DNA of 64,000 nucleotides from Pseudomonadota bacterium (GCA_039193195.1 JBCCWS010000016.1:1-64000); one strand, 5' to 3'. Positions 18,651 through 27,930 are shown, counted from the first letter of the stretch. Program-made: numbers and translations. The notes: generated from the letters alone by a model not told the origin.

Positions 18651-19912
18651 GCGCTTGCCCCGGCCGTCGCTGAGCGCCATTGCAGGACGCGGTCGACAGC
18701 CCACAACAGCAGCGCGGCGGCGAGCAGATACGCCGCCAGTGGATGGCGCAAGGGGATAGGCGCGACGCTGACATCGCGCGCGGGCAGCGCCTGCCCTTCC
18801 GTCACGTCCAGCCCGCCGGGGAGGGGGGCGCGCCAGCGCGCTTCCAACCATTGCAAGAGCAGGGTCGGAAAGCTCCCGTGACCCAGAAGCCCGTCCCGAT
18901 CGTCCTTCAGGGCTCCCAGCAATCGCAGCTGGCGCGGCGAGGGTCCGCGCACGAGCACCGCCTCGCCCGTGAGGGCTCGCCAGGCGGGCACTTCCACGAT
19001 ACTGGGACGTCGCACGAGATCGAAGCGTCGGCCATCTTCGCCGTCCAGGGGCAAAGCGACCGCCGCCATCGTGTCACCGGGCGTGTCGCTCAACACCGTG
19101 GCACCGCCTGCCAGCAGATCTGCGACAGAGGCCGGCAAGCCCTCGCCGGATCCCAGCCACACGACCCAATCGGCGACATAGGCGGGCGGCAGGTCTTGCA
19201 GAGCGTAAACTCTCACCTCGTCGTCCACCCGCGCCCCGCCCGCAGCCCACGCCTCCACGGCAGCCGCGATTCGGGCCGCGATCGTCGGACGACCGTCGTG
19301 TACCACGGCAACGGATCGCGCCGGGGTGGCGGGCCCCGCCCTCCCCCCCTCGGCACTGGGCAGCGCCACCCATTCGACCGCACGCGCAAGGCTGGGACGC
19401 CGCCACCCCAGGCGATGGGCTTGCGTGCAGGCGAGCACCACCAGGGGCCCTGGGGCCAGGACGCCGTCGGCCGCAGAAAGCAGATCGTACAGCGGCACGT
19501 CATCGTCTGGAGGCGAGTCATCCCACGGGGGAAACTCCGCGGCCAGCCAACGAATCGCTAAGGTGTGAGCAGTCGCCCGCGCCCTCAACTCGGCCACCGC
19601 CTCACGCACGGCGGTGGGCTCTGCCCGAGGGTCCACCAGCACGTGGGTTTGCACCGGTGGTGAGGCAACGGTCCACTCCGGTCGCGCCAGCGCCAACGCC
19701 AGGGCACCGACCAGCGCGCAGCGCAGCGCCATGCGCCAGGGATCGCGCAGCAGCAGACGCGACCAGCGGGGGCGTTGCCGGGAGCGCAGCCAACGCAGGG
19801 ACCCCACCGGTACCACCTGGTAGTCGCCTTGGGCCAGCAGATGCACTAGGACGGGCACGGCTAGCAGGCCAAGCAAGGCGAGCGCCGCGGGATTGGCGAA
19901 GCTTAGCCCCAT
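18647..19912 (-). CDS. BatA-like membrane protein with aerotolerance-regulator N-terminal domain
   Basis: A 421-residue protein opening with LSFANPAALALLGLLAVPVLVHLLA and the following RWL ... RWSRLLLRDPWRMALRCALVGALALALARP. This is the two-helix BatA N-terminal domain (PF07584 type). A long soluble, probably periplasmic, region follows, and a final helix (LAAYLLAAALLLWAVDRVLQW). No intact MIDAS motif (DxSxS) is visible. In known Bat systems such proteins work with MoxR and DUF58 partners, as here: the DUF58 gene ends 15 bases upstream and the DUF4175-like gene overlaps downstream. Confidence 0.8.
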   Translation of the reverse strand: MGLSFANPAALALLGLLAVPVLVHLLAQGDYQVVPVGSLRWLRSRQRPRWSRLLLRDPWRMALRCALVGALALALARPEWTVASPPVQTHVLVDPRAEPTAVREAVAELRARATAHTLAIRWLAAEFPPWDDSPPDDDVPLYDLLSAADGVLAPGPLVVLACTQAHRLGWRRPSLARAVEWVALPSAEGGRAGPATPARSVAVVHDGRPTIAARIAAAVEAWAAGGARVDDEVRVYALQDLPPAYVADWVVWLGSGEGLPASVADLLAGGATVLSDTPGDTMAAVALPLDGEDGRRFDLVRRPSIVEVPAWRALTGEAVLVRGPSPRQLRLLGALKDDRDGLLGHGSFPTLLLQWLEARWRAPLPGGLDVTEGQALPARDVSVAPIPLRHPLAAYLLAAALLLWAVDRVLQWRSATAGASA

Positions 19913-19927
19913 CCTCGCCGGTGCCGA

Positions 19928-20833
19928 TCAGGAGGCCGCTCGCACCCGGCGCGGGTCGAGACACCGTGCCAGGAACGGTTCCATGGGCGCTTCGATCGTG
20001 GTGCTGAGCAAGACCACGTCGCGAGCGGCGAGCGAACGGCGCTGGGCGACGAATTCCTGCTCGCGCAGCGCCTGGTACACCTCGCGATGGGCGCTGGCGT
20101 CGACCAGCTGGGTCTCACCTGTCTCGCGGTCTTGGAACATCATCCGGCCGCGCCAGGGAAACTCGCGCTCAGCCTGCGTGAGCAGCTGGACCACCAACAC
20201 GTCCTTGCCCGCTGCAGCGAGCTTGCCGGCGAGGGCCGTGATTTCCCCGCCGTCCTCGAACAGATCGGTGATCAGTATCGCCAACCCGGGCGAACGCAAG
20301 GGTTCCCACAGGCTTCTCAGCGTGTGCTCTCCCGGCCAGCGGCCTTGCGCCTGCAAGCGATCCAAGGCCACGGTGTACCGCTCGAAGTGGCGACGTCCAC
20401 GACGGCACGGCATATAGGCCAAACGCTCGGACGCGAGGCCAATGAGACCGAAGGCATCGCCCTGGCGCATGGCCAACCACCCCAGGCTCGCGGCAAGCGC
20501 TTTGGCGTAGCGCAGCTTGCTCCACTCGGCGAGTTGCTCGCTCTCCAACCCCATCGATCCTGACAGATCGATTAGGCACCAAAGCGTCAGCTGGCTCTCG
20601 CGCTGCGCCTCGCGCACGTAGTAACGATCGGAGCGGGCGAAGAGCTTCCAATCGATGCGCGAGGGATCGTCGCCCGGTTCGTAGGCACGATACTGGTTGA
20701 ATTCCAGCCCCGCCCCGCGCTGGCGACTCACGTGAATCCCGCTCAACATGCCCTCGACGACGCGACGCGCCAGCAAGCGCAGGTCACGCAGCTGCGCCAG
20801 GGAGCGGGGATCGATGAGATTCTCAGCCGCCAT
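19928..20833 (-). CDS. DUF58 domain protein (MoxR partner)
   Basis: A 301-residue soluble protein with the diagnostic DUF58 core: GLEFNQYRAYEPGDDPSRIDWKLFARSDRYYVREAQRES (about residues 42-80). A von Willebrand A-like segment follows, with LIDLSGSMG as its metal-binding DxSxS motif. DUF58 proteins are regular neighbours of MoxR AAA+ ATPases and are thought to help assemble or activate membrane or periplasmic partners. Only one base separates the moxR stop from this ATG, so translation is coupled. Confidence 0.9.
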   Translation of the reverse strand: MAAENLIDPRSLAQLRDLRLLARRVVEGMLSGIHVSRQRGAGLEFNQYRAYEPGDDPSRIDWKLFARSDRYYVREAQRESQLTLWCLIDLSGSMGLESEQLAEWSKLRYAKALAASLGWLAMRQGDAFGLIGLASERLAYMPCRRGRRHFERYTVALDRLQAQGRWPGEHTLRSLWEPLRSPGLAILITDLFEDGGEITALAGKLAAAGKDVLVVQLLTQAEREFPWRGRMMFQDRETGETQLVDASAHREVYQALREQEFVAQRRSLAARDVVLLSTTIEAPMEPFLARCLDPRRVRAAS

Positions 20834-20834
20834 C

Positions 20835-21848
20835 CTAGAGGGTCGGTGCGGCGGGCGCGGGCAGGGCCTCGAGCAGGGTGGCGACCACGTCGGTGACGTC
20901 CTTGCCCTCTGCCTCCGCGTGGAAGTTGAGCAACACGCGATGGCGCAACACGGGCAACACCATGGCCTGCACGTCCTCCAAAGTAGCGCCGTAGCGCCCG
21001 CACAGTAGGGCCCGCGCCTTGGCCGCGAGCGCCAGGGCCTGACCGGCCCGTGGTCCAGCCCCCCACTTGATCCATTCGTTGACGGCGGCGACGGACGAGT
21101 GTTGGGGGCGCGTCGCCCGCGTGAGGGTCACGATGTACTGGAGCAACGCATCGCTCAGGTTCACCTCTCGCACGAGCCCCTGGAGCCTGATCACGACCTC
21201 CCGCTCGAGCACCGCGCTGACCGATGCGTCGCTGCCGTCCGTGGTGCGCGCGATGATCTCGCGCTCCTCGGTCTCGCTGGGATAGTCGATGTGAACGTTC
21301 AGCAGGAATCGGTCCAGCTGGGCTTCGGGCAAGGCGTAAGTGCCCGCCTGCTCGATCGGGTTTTGGGTGGCCATGACGAAGAAAGGCGCTTCCAGCACGT
21401 GACTCTCGCCCGCGTAGCTCACGGACCGCTCCTGCATGGCCTCGAGCAACGCCGCCTGGGTTTTCGGCGGCGTGCGGTTGATCTCATCCGCGAGCAGCAG
21501 ATGCGTGAACACGGGCCCGCGCTGGAACGTGAACACGCGCCCACCGGTCGTATGGTCTTCCTCGAGGATCTGCGTACCGATCACATCTGAGGGCATCAAG
21601 TCCGGCGTGAATTGGATGCGCCGGAAGTCAAGCGAGAGCGACTGGGCGAGGGTCTTCACTAGCAGCGTCTTGGCGAGCCCTGGCACGCCCTCGAGCAGGC
21701 AGTGACCGGCGGCCAGCAGCGTCACCAGGAGCTGTTCAACCACCGCCTCCTGGCCCACGACCACCCTCGCCACGTTCTCGCGCACGCCTTGCAGCTGGGC
21801 GAGGAGCGTATCGATCTGTTCCGCGCTCAGGCTCCTCGGATCACTCAT
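20835..21848 (-). CDS. MoxR-family AAA+ ATPase
   Basis: A 337-residue AAA+ ATPase of the MoxR type. Walker A is GVPGLAKT (about 54-61), Walker B is LLLADEINR, and the family motif PPKTQAALLEAMQERSV follows. Sensor 1 is FFVMATQNPIEQ, with GTYALPEAQLDRF next. The C-terminal lid has RVLLNFHAEAEG-like spacing. MoxR proteins act as chaperone-like motors for VWA and membrane partners, and all expected partners (DUF58, BatA-like, DUF4175-like) follow in the same operon. The ATG at 21848 starts 10 bases after the DUF4159 gene ends. Confidence 0.95.
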   Translation of the reverse strand: MSDPRSLSAEQIDTLLAQLQGVRENVARVVVGQEAVVEQLLVTLLAAGHCLLEGVPGLAKTLLVKTLAQSLSLDFRRIQFTPDLMPSDVIGTQILEEDHTTGGRVFTFQRGPVFTHLLLADEINRTPPKTQAALLEAMQERSVSYAGESHVLEAPFFVMATQNPIEQAGTYALPEAQLDRFLLNVHIDYPSETEEREIIARTTDGSDASVSAVLEREVVIRLQGLVREVNLSDALLQYIVTLTRATRPQHSSVAAVNEWIKWGAGPRAGQALALAAKARALLCGRYGATLEDVQAMVLPVLRHRVLLNFHAEAEGKDVTDVVATLLEALPAPAAPTL

Positions 21849-21857
21849 CGGCCAGGC

Positions 21858-22610
21858 TCAGCGCATCAGGGCGTACATGGCGATGTTCACGGCGAAGCGT
21901 GTGTTGTCTTCCGCCAGCCAACGCTTGTTGCGATAGTCGTAGTCCCATTCGCAGCCGTAGTCCTTGTTGCTGTAGAGCACCCCGACTCGACCGTCGATCT
22001 CGATCGCCTTGAGGTAGTCGTGTACCAGGTCATCGCCCCACCCGTTGAGCTCGAAGGTGGTGGTCGGCGGGCCGTCCTCGAAGGTGAAGAAGCTTCGGTA
22101 GAGGTCGTGATCGTTGGGCAGCTTGGTGAGCGCATCATCACCGAACAGACGTGCCATTTGCGCTTCGAAGCTGCGCGCGAAGAGGCCGTCGATGTCGTGA
22201 TTGCAATCGTCGACGAAGACGAAGCCGCCGTTGTGCACGTACTGCTCGAAGTGGTGCGCCTCGTCGGTGCTGAACTCGACCAGGCGATGCCCCGCCAGGT
22301 AGCAAAATGGCGCCGCCAGCATCTCCGGGTCCGCGAGGGGCAGCACGTGCTCGTCGGGATCCACCCGCACGCTGGTGTACTCGATCATGGAGTTCAGGAA
22401 GTTCGCGGGCATGCGCTGGTCGACGTCCCAGTCGCCGGACTCGTACATGAGTCGGGTGAGGGAGAAATCGTAGGCGCGGCGTGCGAAGGCGCAGGCCGCG
22501 GGCACGGCGCTCGCACCGAGTCCGCAGAGCGCTTCGAGCAGCTGGCGTCGCGTCATGCGGTGGCCACGGCGCGGGGGCGCCCGTTCTCGCGCCCGCGCCG
22601 CCCGCCTCAT
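21858..22610 (-). CDS. DUF4159 domain protein with Tat-like N-terminus
   Basis: A 250-residue protein. The N-terminus has MTRRQLLEALCGLGASAVPAACAFA, a twin-arginine followed by a weakly hydrophobic stretch, suggesting export by Tat. The mature part (FSLTRLMYESGDWDVDQRMPANFLNSMIEYTSVRV, then a glutamine-amidotransferase-like segment GGFVFVDDCNHD) is the DUF4159 pattern, commonly encoded beside MoxR/BatA genes. The ATG at 22610 overlaps the tldE-like stop (ATGA); an internal ATG at 22556, directly before TRRQ, is also plausible and gives 232 residues. Function is unknown. Confidence 0.78.
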   Translation of the reverse strand: MRRAARARERAPPRRGHRMTRRQLLEALCGLGASAVPAACAFARRAYDFSLTRLMYESGDWDVDQRMPANFLNSMIEYTSVRVDPDEHVLPLADPEMLAAPFCYLAGHRLVEFSTDEAHHFEQYVHNGGFVFVDDCNHDIDGLFARSFEAQMARLFGDDALTKLPNDHDLYRSFFTFEDGPPTTTFELNGWGDDLVHDYLKAIEIDGRVGVLYSNKDYGCEWDYDYRNKRWLAEDNTRFAVNIAMYALMR

Positions 22611-23968
22611 ACGGCGTCCGAGAGGGAGGAGAAGGTGAACTCGCGAATCTTCATCGGCGGCATCATCACCGGCGTCGTGCTGATGCCGAAGCCGCCAAAG
22701 ATGTTGCCGCCCCCCATCGTGACCCGCTCCGGCCGCCCCAGCTCTTCGAGGTTGTTGAGCATGATCACAGGGCTCTCGTTGAAACGGAAGTTCTTCACGG
22801 GATAGCGGATCTTGCCGTTCTCGATGTAGAAAGTGCCATCACGCGTGAGGCCCGTGTACAGCTGAGATTGGGGATCGACCGAACGAATGTACCAGGTGCG
22901 GGTGACGAGCACGCCGCGCTCCGTGTCTTCGATCATCTCGGCGAGGGACTTGTCCCCGCCGGTCATGATGCCGTTAGTAGGGTTGGGGACCGACGGGTAG
23001 TCGTGCTCCCGCGCCCAGTAGCGCGAGCACACTACGTTCTTGACCACGCCGTCCTCGATCCACTGCACCGGCTCTACGGGACGACCGTCCCCGGACCAGG
23101 TCCCCGCGGGGGCGCCGCCGTAGCTCGGATCGGAGTAGAGGTTCACGCGCTCGTCGAAGAGCTTCTGGCCGATCTTGGTCTTGCCCTCACCGGCGGAGAG
23201 AAAGCTGCGCCCCTCATCGGCGAGGCGCGCATCAAAGGCCCCGATCATGTTGCCGATCAGGCCTACGCTCGCGGCCGGCTCGAGAATCACCGTGTACTTG
23301 CCCGGCTCCAACGCCTTGGCGCCCCGCGAGCGGACCGCCTTGTCGAGGGCCACCTCGGACGCGCCGGCCGCGTCCAGCCGCGCGATATCGTTGGCATCGC
23401 GCGTGGCCCATCCCGAGCCCTGCCCGTCATCCGTGCGCATGGTCACGGTGAAGTTGGCGTTGGTGGCGCTGTGGTAAGCGAAGAGCCCCTTGTGGTTCAT
23501 CATCGCCTGGAAGAAAGCGGTGTCGTTGAGAAAACCCGCTGCGGTGGCCTTCTGCTTCACCGCGGGATTGATGCTGCTGGCCGCGGCCTCGGCACGAACC
23601 GCCGGCTTGATGTTCGCCGTGCGCTCGACGAACGCATCGCTCTTCTTGAACTTGCTCGGCCCCTCGACGCTCACCCACTCAGGATTCTCCGGGGCGAGGC
23701 GTGCCAGCTCCTCGGAGCGGCGCACGGCCTTCTCCAGAGACGCGTCGTCGAACTCGTTAATCGTAGCGCTGCCAAGCTGCTTGCCGTAGCTCGATTGCAC
23801 CACCAGCTGCACGTCGTCGACGATGCCCGAGGTGGTGACCTTGTTCAGCGCGTAACGGATGTTCCCGGCGACGCCACCGGAGAGATTGGCTTCGCATTCC
23901 TCAGCCTGGGAGAGCGTCATCACCCGCTCGAGGATCGCCCGCGCTTCGCCTTCGCTAATGATTGCCAT
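22607..23968 (-). CDS. TldE/PmbA-like metalloprotease subunit
   Basis: A 453-residue TldE/PmbA-family protein. In the characterised TldD-TldE protease TldE is the non-catalytic partner. Family features are EAEECEANLSGG and VGLIGNMIGAFDARLADEGRSFLS in the middle, and NPTNGIMTGGDKSLAEMIEDTERGVLVTRTWYIRSVDPQ followed by DGTFYIENGKIRYPVKNFRFNES at the C-terminus. No signal peptide is visible. It lies 39 bases after the TldD-like gene and overlaps the DUF4159 gene, so it belongs to the same operon. Confidence 0.9.
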   Translation of the reverse strand: MAIISEGEARAILERVMTLSQAEECEANLSGGVAGNIRYALNKVTTSGIVDDVQLVVQSSYGKQLGSATINEFDDASLEKAVRRSEELARLAPENPEWVSVEGPSKFKKSDAFVERTANIKPAVRAEAAASSINPAVKQKATAAGFLNDTAFFQAMMNHKGLFAYHSATNANFTVTMRTDDGQGSGWATRDANDIARLDAAGASEVALDKAVRSRGAKALEPGKYTVILEPAASVGLIGNMIGAFDARLADEGRSFLSAGEGKTKIGQKLFDERVNLYSDPSYGGAPAGTWSGDGRPVEPVQWIEDGVVKNVVCSRYWAREHDYPSVPNPTNGIMTGGDKSLAEMIEDTERGVLVTRTWYIRSVDPQSQLYTGLTRDGTFYIENGKIRYPVKNFRFNESPVIMLNNLEELGRPERVTMGGGNIFGGFGISTTPVMMPPMKIREFTFSSLSDAV

Positions 23969-24007
23969 GTCCTTGTCGTCCTCTCGAATCTGTTGCGACG
24001 GGGCGCG

Positions 24008-25636
24008 TTAGCCGAGCTTGCGCGCGGTGTTGATGACGTTGACACCGTCGAAGCGGGCCGTGGAGCTACCGTGGGAGACGGCGCTGACCTGCGAGGGTTG
24101 CCCCTTGCCGTCGAAAAAGGATCCGCCGAGGCGATAGTCCGACTCGTCGCACAGAGCCGAACACGAGTTCCAGAACTCCTGCGTGTTCGACTGGTAGGCC
24201 ACGTCCTCCACCTGGCCAGCGATCTCACCGTCCTTGATCTCGTAGAAGAGCTGGCCGCCGAACTGGAAGTTGTAGCGCTGCTGGTCGATCGAGTAGGAGC
24301 CGTTGCCGACAATGTAGATGCCGCGCTCCACGTCCTTGATCATGTCGCCCGCGCTGTACTTCTTCTCACCCGGCTCCAGGGAGACGTTGGGCATGCGCTG
24401 AAACTGTACCGAGGACCAGCTGTCGGCGTAGCAGCAGCCGTGCGAGCTCTTCTCGCCAATGATGTGGGCCTGATCGCGAATCGCCTGGTAGTTGACCAGC
24501 ACGCCGTCGCGCACCAGATCCCATCCACGCGTCTTCACGCCCTCGTCGTCGTAGGCGACCGCGCCGAGCGAGCCTGGCTGGGTCTTGTCCGCGACGAGGT
24601 TCACCAGCTTCGAGCCGTAGTTGAACTTCTTCGTCTCCCACTTATCGAGGGTGGCGAAGCTGGTGCCGGCGTAGTTCGCCTCGTAGCCGAGCACGCGATC
24701 GAGCTCCAGTGGGTGACCGACCGATTCGTGGATCGTGAGCCACATGTGCGTGGGGTCGAGCACGAGGTCGTACTTGCCGGGCTTCACGGAGGGCGCCTTG
24801 AGCTTGGCCTGCACTTCCTTCGCGGCGTTGCTCGCATCCTCGATCATGTCGTAGGAGCGGTTGTAGGTGGTGGTGACCACGCGCGTCTTGTCCTCGTCGC
24901 GCCCGTCGAGGTACTCCCAGCCCATGCCGACGGGGGTCGACAGGCTGTTGCGCGTGCGGAACTTGCCGGTCTCACGATCGACGCCGGTGGCGAAGAAGGG
25001 CGCCCACAGGCGATGCACGTCCTGGTCGACGAAGGAGCCGTCGGTGGAGGCGAAGTACTTGCGCTCGTTGACCAGGAAGACGATGGAGTTGATGAAGCTG
25101 GCACCGTTACTCAAGGCAGCGTCGTTCACCTCCATGAGCATATCGACCTTCTCCTTGATCGGCACCTCCATGGCGTTTTTCACAATCGGCGTGCGCCACT
25201 TGACCTCACCGGCACCCTTGACCGGTGCTAGCTGCACAGGCTCGGTCTGGTACTTGGCGTTAGCCTTCGCGATCGCCACCGCGCGCGTAGCCGCTTCGGC
25301 GACGGCGCCGGGACTGAGCTGGTTGGTGGCTGCGAAGCCCCAGGTGCCGTTGGCGATAACACGAACGCCCACGCCGACGGATTCCGTGTTCACGATGTTG
25401 TCGACCTGACGCTCGCGCGTGACGACGAACTGCTGTCGGTAGCGACCGATGCGAGCGTCGGCGTACGTGGCGCCGCCCTTTCTCGCGGCCGTGAGGGCAG
25501 CTTCGGCGAGCGCAGCGGCGCTGACGATCTCGTTGTTCGAGGTCAACTCCTCCGCCTCGACGGCCCGACCGCGCACCGGCAACATCATCGTCGCCACGCC
25601 CGCGCCGGACACCTTCAAGAAGTCCCGCCTCTCCAT
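24008..25636 (-). CDS. TldD-like metalloprotease with Tat signal
   Basis: A 542-residue TldD-family protein starting MERRDFLKVSGAGVATMMLP, a canonical Tat signal (RRxFLK). The catalytic zinc motif is HESVGHPLELDR (HExxxH), followed by the family segment YDDEGVKTRGWDLVRDGVLVNYQ and, near the end, FNYGSKLV-type and SYSIDQQRYNFQFGGQLFYEIKDGEIAG motifs. Classical TldD is cytoplasmic; the signal here predicts an exported version. The ATG at 25636 follows AGGAGAT directly, giving a clear ribosome-binding site; a longer in-frame start at 25750 has no support. It is the first gene of the leftward operon. Confidence 0.9.
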   Translation of the reverse strand: MERRDFLKVSGAGVATMMLPVRGRAVEAEELTSNNEIVSAAALAEAALTAARKGGATYADARIGRYRQQFVVTRERQVDNIVNTESVGVGVRVIANGTWGFAATNQLSPGAVAEAATRAVAIAKANAKYQTEPVQLAPVKGAGEVKWRTPIVKNAMEVPIKEKVDMLMEVNDAALSNGASFINSIVFLVNERKYFASTDGSFVDQDVHRLWAPFFATGVDRETGKFRTRNSLSTPVGMGWEYLDGRDEDKTRVVTTTYNRSYDMIEDASNAAKEVQAKLKAPSVKPGKYDLVLDPTHMWLTIHESVGHPLELDRVLGYEANYAGTSFATLDKWETKKFNYGSKLVNLVADKTQPGSLGAVAYDDEGVKTRGWDLVRDGVLVNYQAIRDQAHIIGEKSSHGCCYADSWSSVQFQRMPNVSLEPGEKKYSAGDMIKDVERGIYIVGNGSYSIDQQRYNFQFGGQLFYEIKDGEIAGQVEDVAYQSNTQEFWNSCSALCDESDYRLGGSFFDGKGQPSQVSAVSHGSSTARFDGVNVINTARKLG

Positions 25637-25895
25637 ATCTCCTCCCGGTTCGATGACGTCCGTCTCATGCGGCGCCGTTCGTGAATAGCGCTCGCGCCAC
25701 CGCCGCCCCGCAGACCCGGCGCGGCGACGATCCGCGTAAGCTGCGAGCACTGTTGCTGATCTTGCCCGCGCTTGCCAGTGCTGGCGCAGTGGGTGCGACA
25801 GGCTTCCCGACCTCTCGCCCCGATGACTCGCTCTTCCATGATGCCGCGCTGGCCGGATTGGACGCGCCGCCCCCGCCGGCGCACTCGCAGAGGGT

Positions 25896-27173
25896 ATGGT
25901 GGGGACGATGCTTCAGGTCGATCGAGTGTTCCTGCGCCTGCTTGGCGTGCCGCTGCAGCGCCGCTTGCTGCCAGCCCTTGCCGCCCTGCTGTTGAGCGTG
26001 GGTCTGGCCGACCCGATGATCGACTGGTCACTGCTGCGCGCCCAACTGCGCGCACAGTCGGCCCTGGCGTCCACGGTGCAGATTGGCGTGCTCAGCGCGC
26101 TCTGGTCCGTTACCGTCGCGGCGGCACTCGCTCCGGCCTGGAGCGGAGCGAGCGCTCCGTACCTCATGCGCCAACCGATCAGCAGCGTGCGCTGGGTGCG
26201 CTACCTGCTGCCGTCACTGGCCCTGGCATTGTTCCCAATCGGCGCTCTCTGGTGGCTGATGCCGCTCACCACGATGCCGTCACTGCTCGCCTTGTTGTGC
26301 GCGTGCGCCGCGATGATGGTCAGCGGGTCGGCGTGGCGTGTCTACTCGGCCGGCATCGGCTTGCTCGCCTTCCTGCTCAGCGCCGTAAGCACTTACTGCA
26401 CCTTGACGTCGATGCCAGCGAACACCGCCCTCGCTCTCACCTCACCCGCCTTACTGCCCCTCGCCTGCAAGGGCCTGCAAGCGCAGCGGGGCCGCGAGCG
26501 CGCCGCCAAGGACCCAGATCACCGCCACCTGCGTGACGCCACGCCGTGGCGCACGGTTCTGCGACGCGACCTACTCTGTCTCGTACGCCGCGCCCCGGGG
26601 GCGCTACGCCAACTGCTCCTGTTCACGATACTCGCGAGCGGGTTCCTGGTCGCGCTGCGTCTCAACGGCGGGCTTTCCGGTCGCGCCCTCTTCCGCGCTG
26701 CTTGCGTGCTGCAGATGTTGGCCCTGCTACCGCTCTACAGTCTGCTGGTGAGTCTGCAGAGGCACCTCGGCGGTGAGCTGTACCGCCGGCACTGGCCCCT
26801 GTGCGCGGCGCAACGCGGTGCCAGCCTATTCGCGCTCGGGATCATCGCCTGCGCCCCGAGCAGTGCAGGGCTGAGCTTCGCGGGCCATACCCTGGGATTC
26901 ACTTCGCTATCGGTTTTGTTGATATTCACGGCGACGCAAGTCCTCGTCCTAATCGTTCTATTCACTCATGCCACTCCCCGCGCGGAGACAGCGCACGGGT
27001 GGAGCCTGTGGCTCTGGCTGGTGCACACAATCGTGGCGTGCGTGCTGTCACCGGTCGCCTATGGCGCACTAGCATCCGTGCTGATGCTCGGCCTCTGGCA
27101 CCTCACGCAGCGAGGACTCCGCAGAGTGGCCGAACACAGCGCACAAGGCCGCCTGCGAGCGGTGACCCAATGA
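25896..27173 (+). CDS. ABC transporter permease-like membrane protein
   Basis: A 425-residue polytopic membrane protein with about ten hydrophobic segments (for example LLPALAALLLSVGLA, VQIGVLSALWSVTVAAALAPAW, LLPSLALALFPIGALWWL and LLIFTATQVLVLIVLF). No family motif is recognised. Its stop overlaps the ATG of the ABC ATPase (ATGA at 27170), so it is probably the membrane half of a small exporter. The start may be ATG 25896 or ATG 25908. It is divergent from the tldD-led operon, with 259 bases between the starts. Confidence 0.68.
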   Translation: MVGTMLQVDRVFLRLLGVPLQRRLLPALAALLLSVGLADPMIDWSLLRAQLRAQSALASTVQIGVLSALWSVTVAAALAPAWSGASAPYLMRQPISSVRWVRYLLPSLALALFPIGALWWLMPLTTMPSLLALLCACAAMMVSGSAWRVYSAGIGLLAFLLSAVSTYCTLTSMPANTALALTSPALLPLACKGLQAQRGRERAAKDPDHRHLRDATPWRTVLRRDLLCLVRRAPGALRQLLLFTILASGFLVALRLNGGLSGRALFRAACVLQMLALLPLYSLLVSLQRHLGGELYRRHWPLCAAQRGASLFALGIIACAPSSAGLSFAGHTLGFTSLSVLLIFTATQVLVLIVLFTHATPRAETAHGWSLWLWLVHTIVACVLSPVAYGALASVLMLGLWHLTQRGLRRVAEHSAQGRLRAVTQ

Positions 27174-27781
27174 ACACGCCACGCCTCCAGGTCCGTCAGC
27201 TCACGGTTCGTTTCGGCAGATCGTTTACGATGGGGCCGCTGGACCTGGAGGCGGATCGCGGCATCATCCACCTCGTCGGCCCCAACGGCAGCGGCAAGAC
27301 CACCGCCCTGCGCGCGATCTGCGGGGAACTCCTGCCTGCCTCCGGTCAGGTGCTCATCGACGGCGAGAACGTACACCGCGTACCGCCTGCACGGAAACGC
27401 ATCGCTCTAGCACCCTCGGCACCGGAGCTTCCCCCGTTCCTGACGGTGAGCGAGGCATGGCAGTTCACCTGCTCTCTGCGCGGTGCACCCGCGTGGGATG
27501 GTGGCAAGTACTGCGACGCCCTGGCCCTGCCACCACTCCTGCCCCTGGCGCACGCCAGCGCCGGGCAGCGACGCAAGGCCGAGCTGGTCTGCGCCCTGGC
27601 CGGTGATCCGTCGGTGCTGCTGTTGGACGAGACCTTCGCCCATCTGGACGGGGACGCCGTGCGCTGGCTGGCGACCCATCTCACCGACTCGGCGCAGGAG
27701 CGTTTGGTGCTGCTCACGCATCACGGGGAACCGCCCGTGCCCGTGGCGCGAGAGGTCGAGCTGATCAGATCCCGGCCGTGA
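27170..27781 (+). CDS. ABC transporter ATP-binding protein
   Basis: A compact 203-residue ABC ATPase. Walker A is GPNGSGKTTALRAICGELLPASG, the signature loop is a shortened SAGQRRKAEL in place of LSGGQ, Walker B is SVLLLDETFAHLD, and the switch histidine is in LLTHHGE. The short length between Walker A and the signature is typical of CcmA/heme-exporter-like and other small exporters. The ATG overlaps the permease stop. A longer frame from 26801 overlaps the permease and is not used. Confidence 0.85.
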   Translation: MNTPRLQVRQLTVRFGRSFTMGPLDLEADRGIIHLVGPNGSGKTTALRAICGELLPASGQVLIDGENVHRVPPARKRIALAPSAPELPPFLTVSEAWQFTCSLRGAPAWDGGKYCDALALPPLLPLAHASAGQRRKAELVCALAGDPSVLLLDETFAHLDGDAVRWLATHLTDSAQERLVLLTHHGEPPVPVAREVELIRSRP

Positions 27782-27789
27782 TACAGCCG

Positions 27790-27930
27790 TAGCCGAAGAG
27801 GCGAAACAGGAGCATCTGATCCCTTGGATCAGCACGGATACGCCCTCTCGCGGCGAGGCTCCGACCGCCATCTCCTTGTGCCACACCCACTCCTGCAGGC
27901 TCTCACAGACGTGCCACCTGACCTTGATGA
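27790..27930 (-). pseudogene. WecG/TagA glycosyltransferase C-terminal fragment
   Basis: Read leftward, this stretch resembles the C-terminus of the intact WecG/TagA-type gene at 35800-36606. The shared words, in shifting frames, are EWVW, then AV..SPRE or AVEPRK, then LIQG. At DNA level the blocks GGAGCCTCGC and GCTGATCCAAGG occur in the same order in both. There are frame changes, stops and no start, so it is a decayed fragment. It begins a few bases after the ABC ATPase stop. Confidence 0.55.

Noticed and set aside
22481-25231. A 916-codon open frame on the plus strand, antisense to tldE and tldD
   Set aside because: It mirrors the codon pattern of the true genes in GC-rich DNA, has no recognisable domain, and both opposite genes have diagnostic motifs.
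25681-25995. Plus-strand frame starting GTG with a hydrophobic N-terminus
   Set aside because: It overlaps the permease by 100 bases in another frame, has no good ribosome-binding site and ends in low-complexity Cys-rich sequence that is just shifted permease code.
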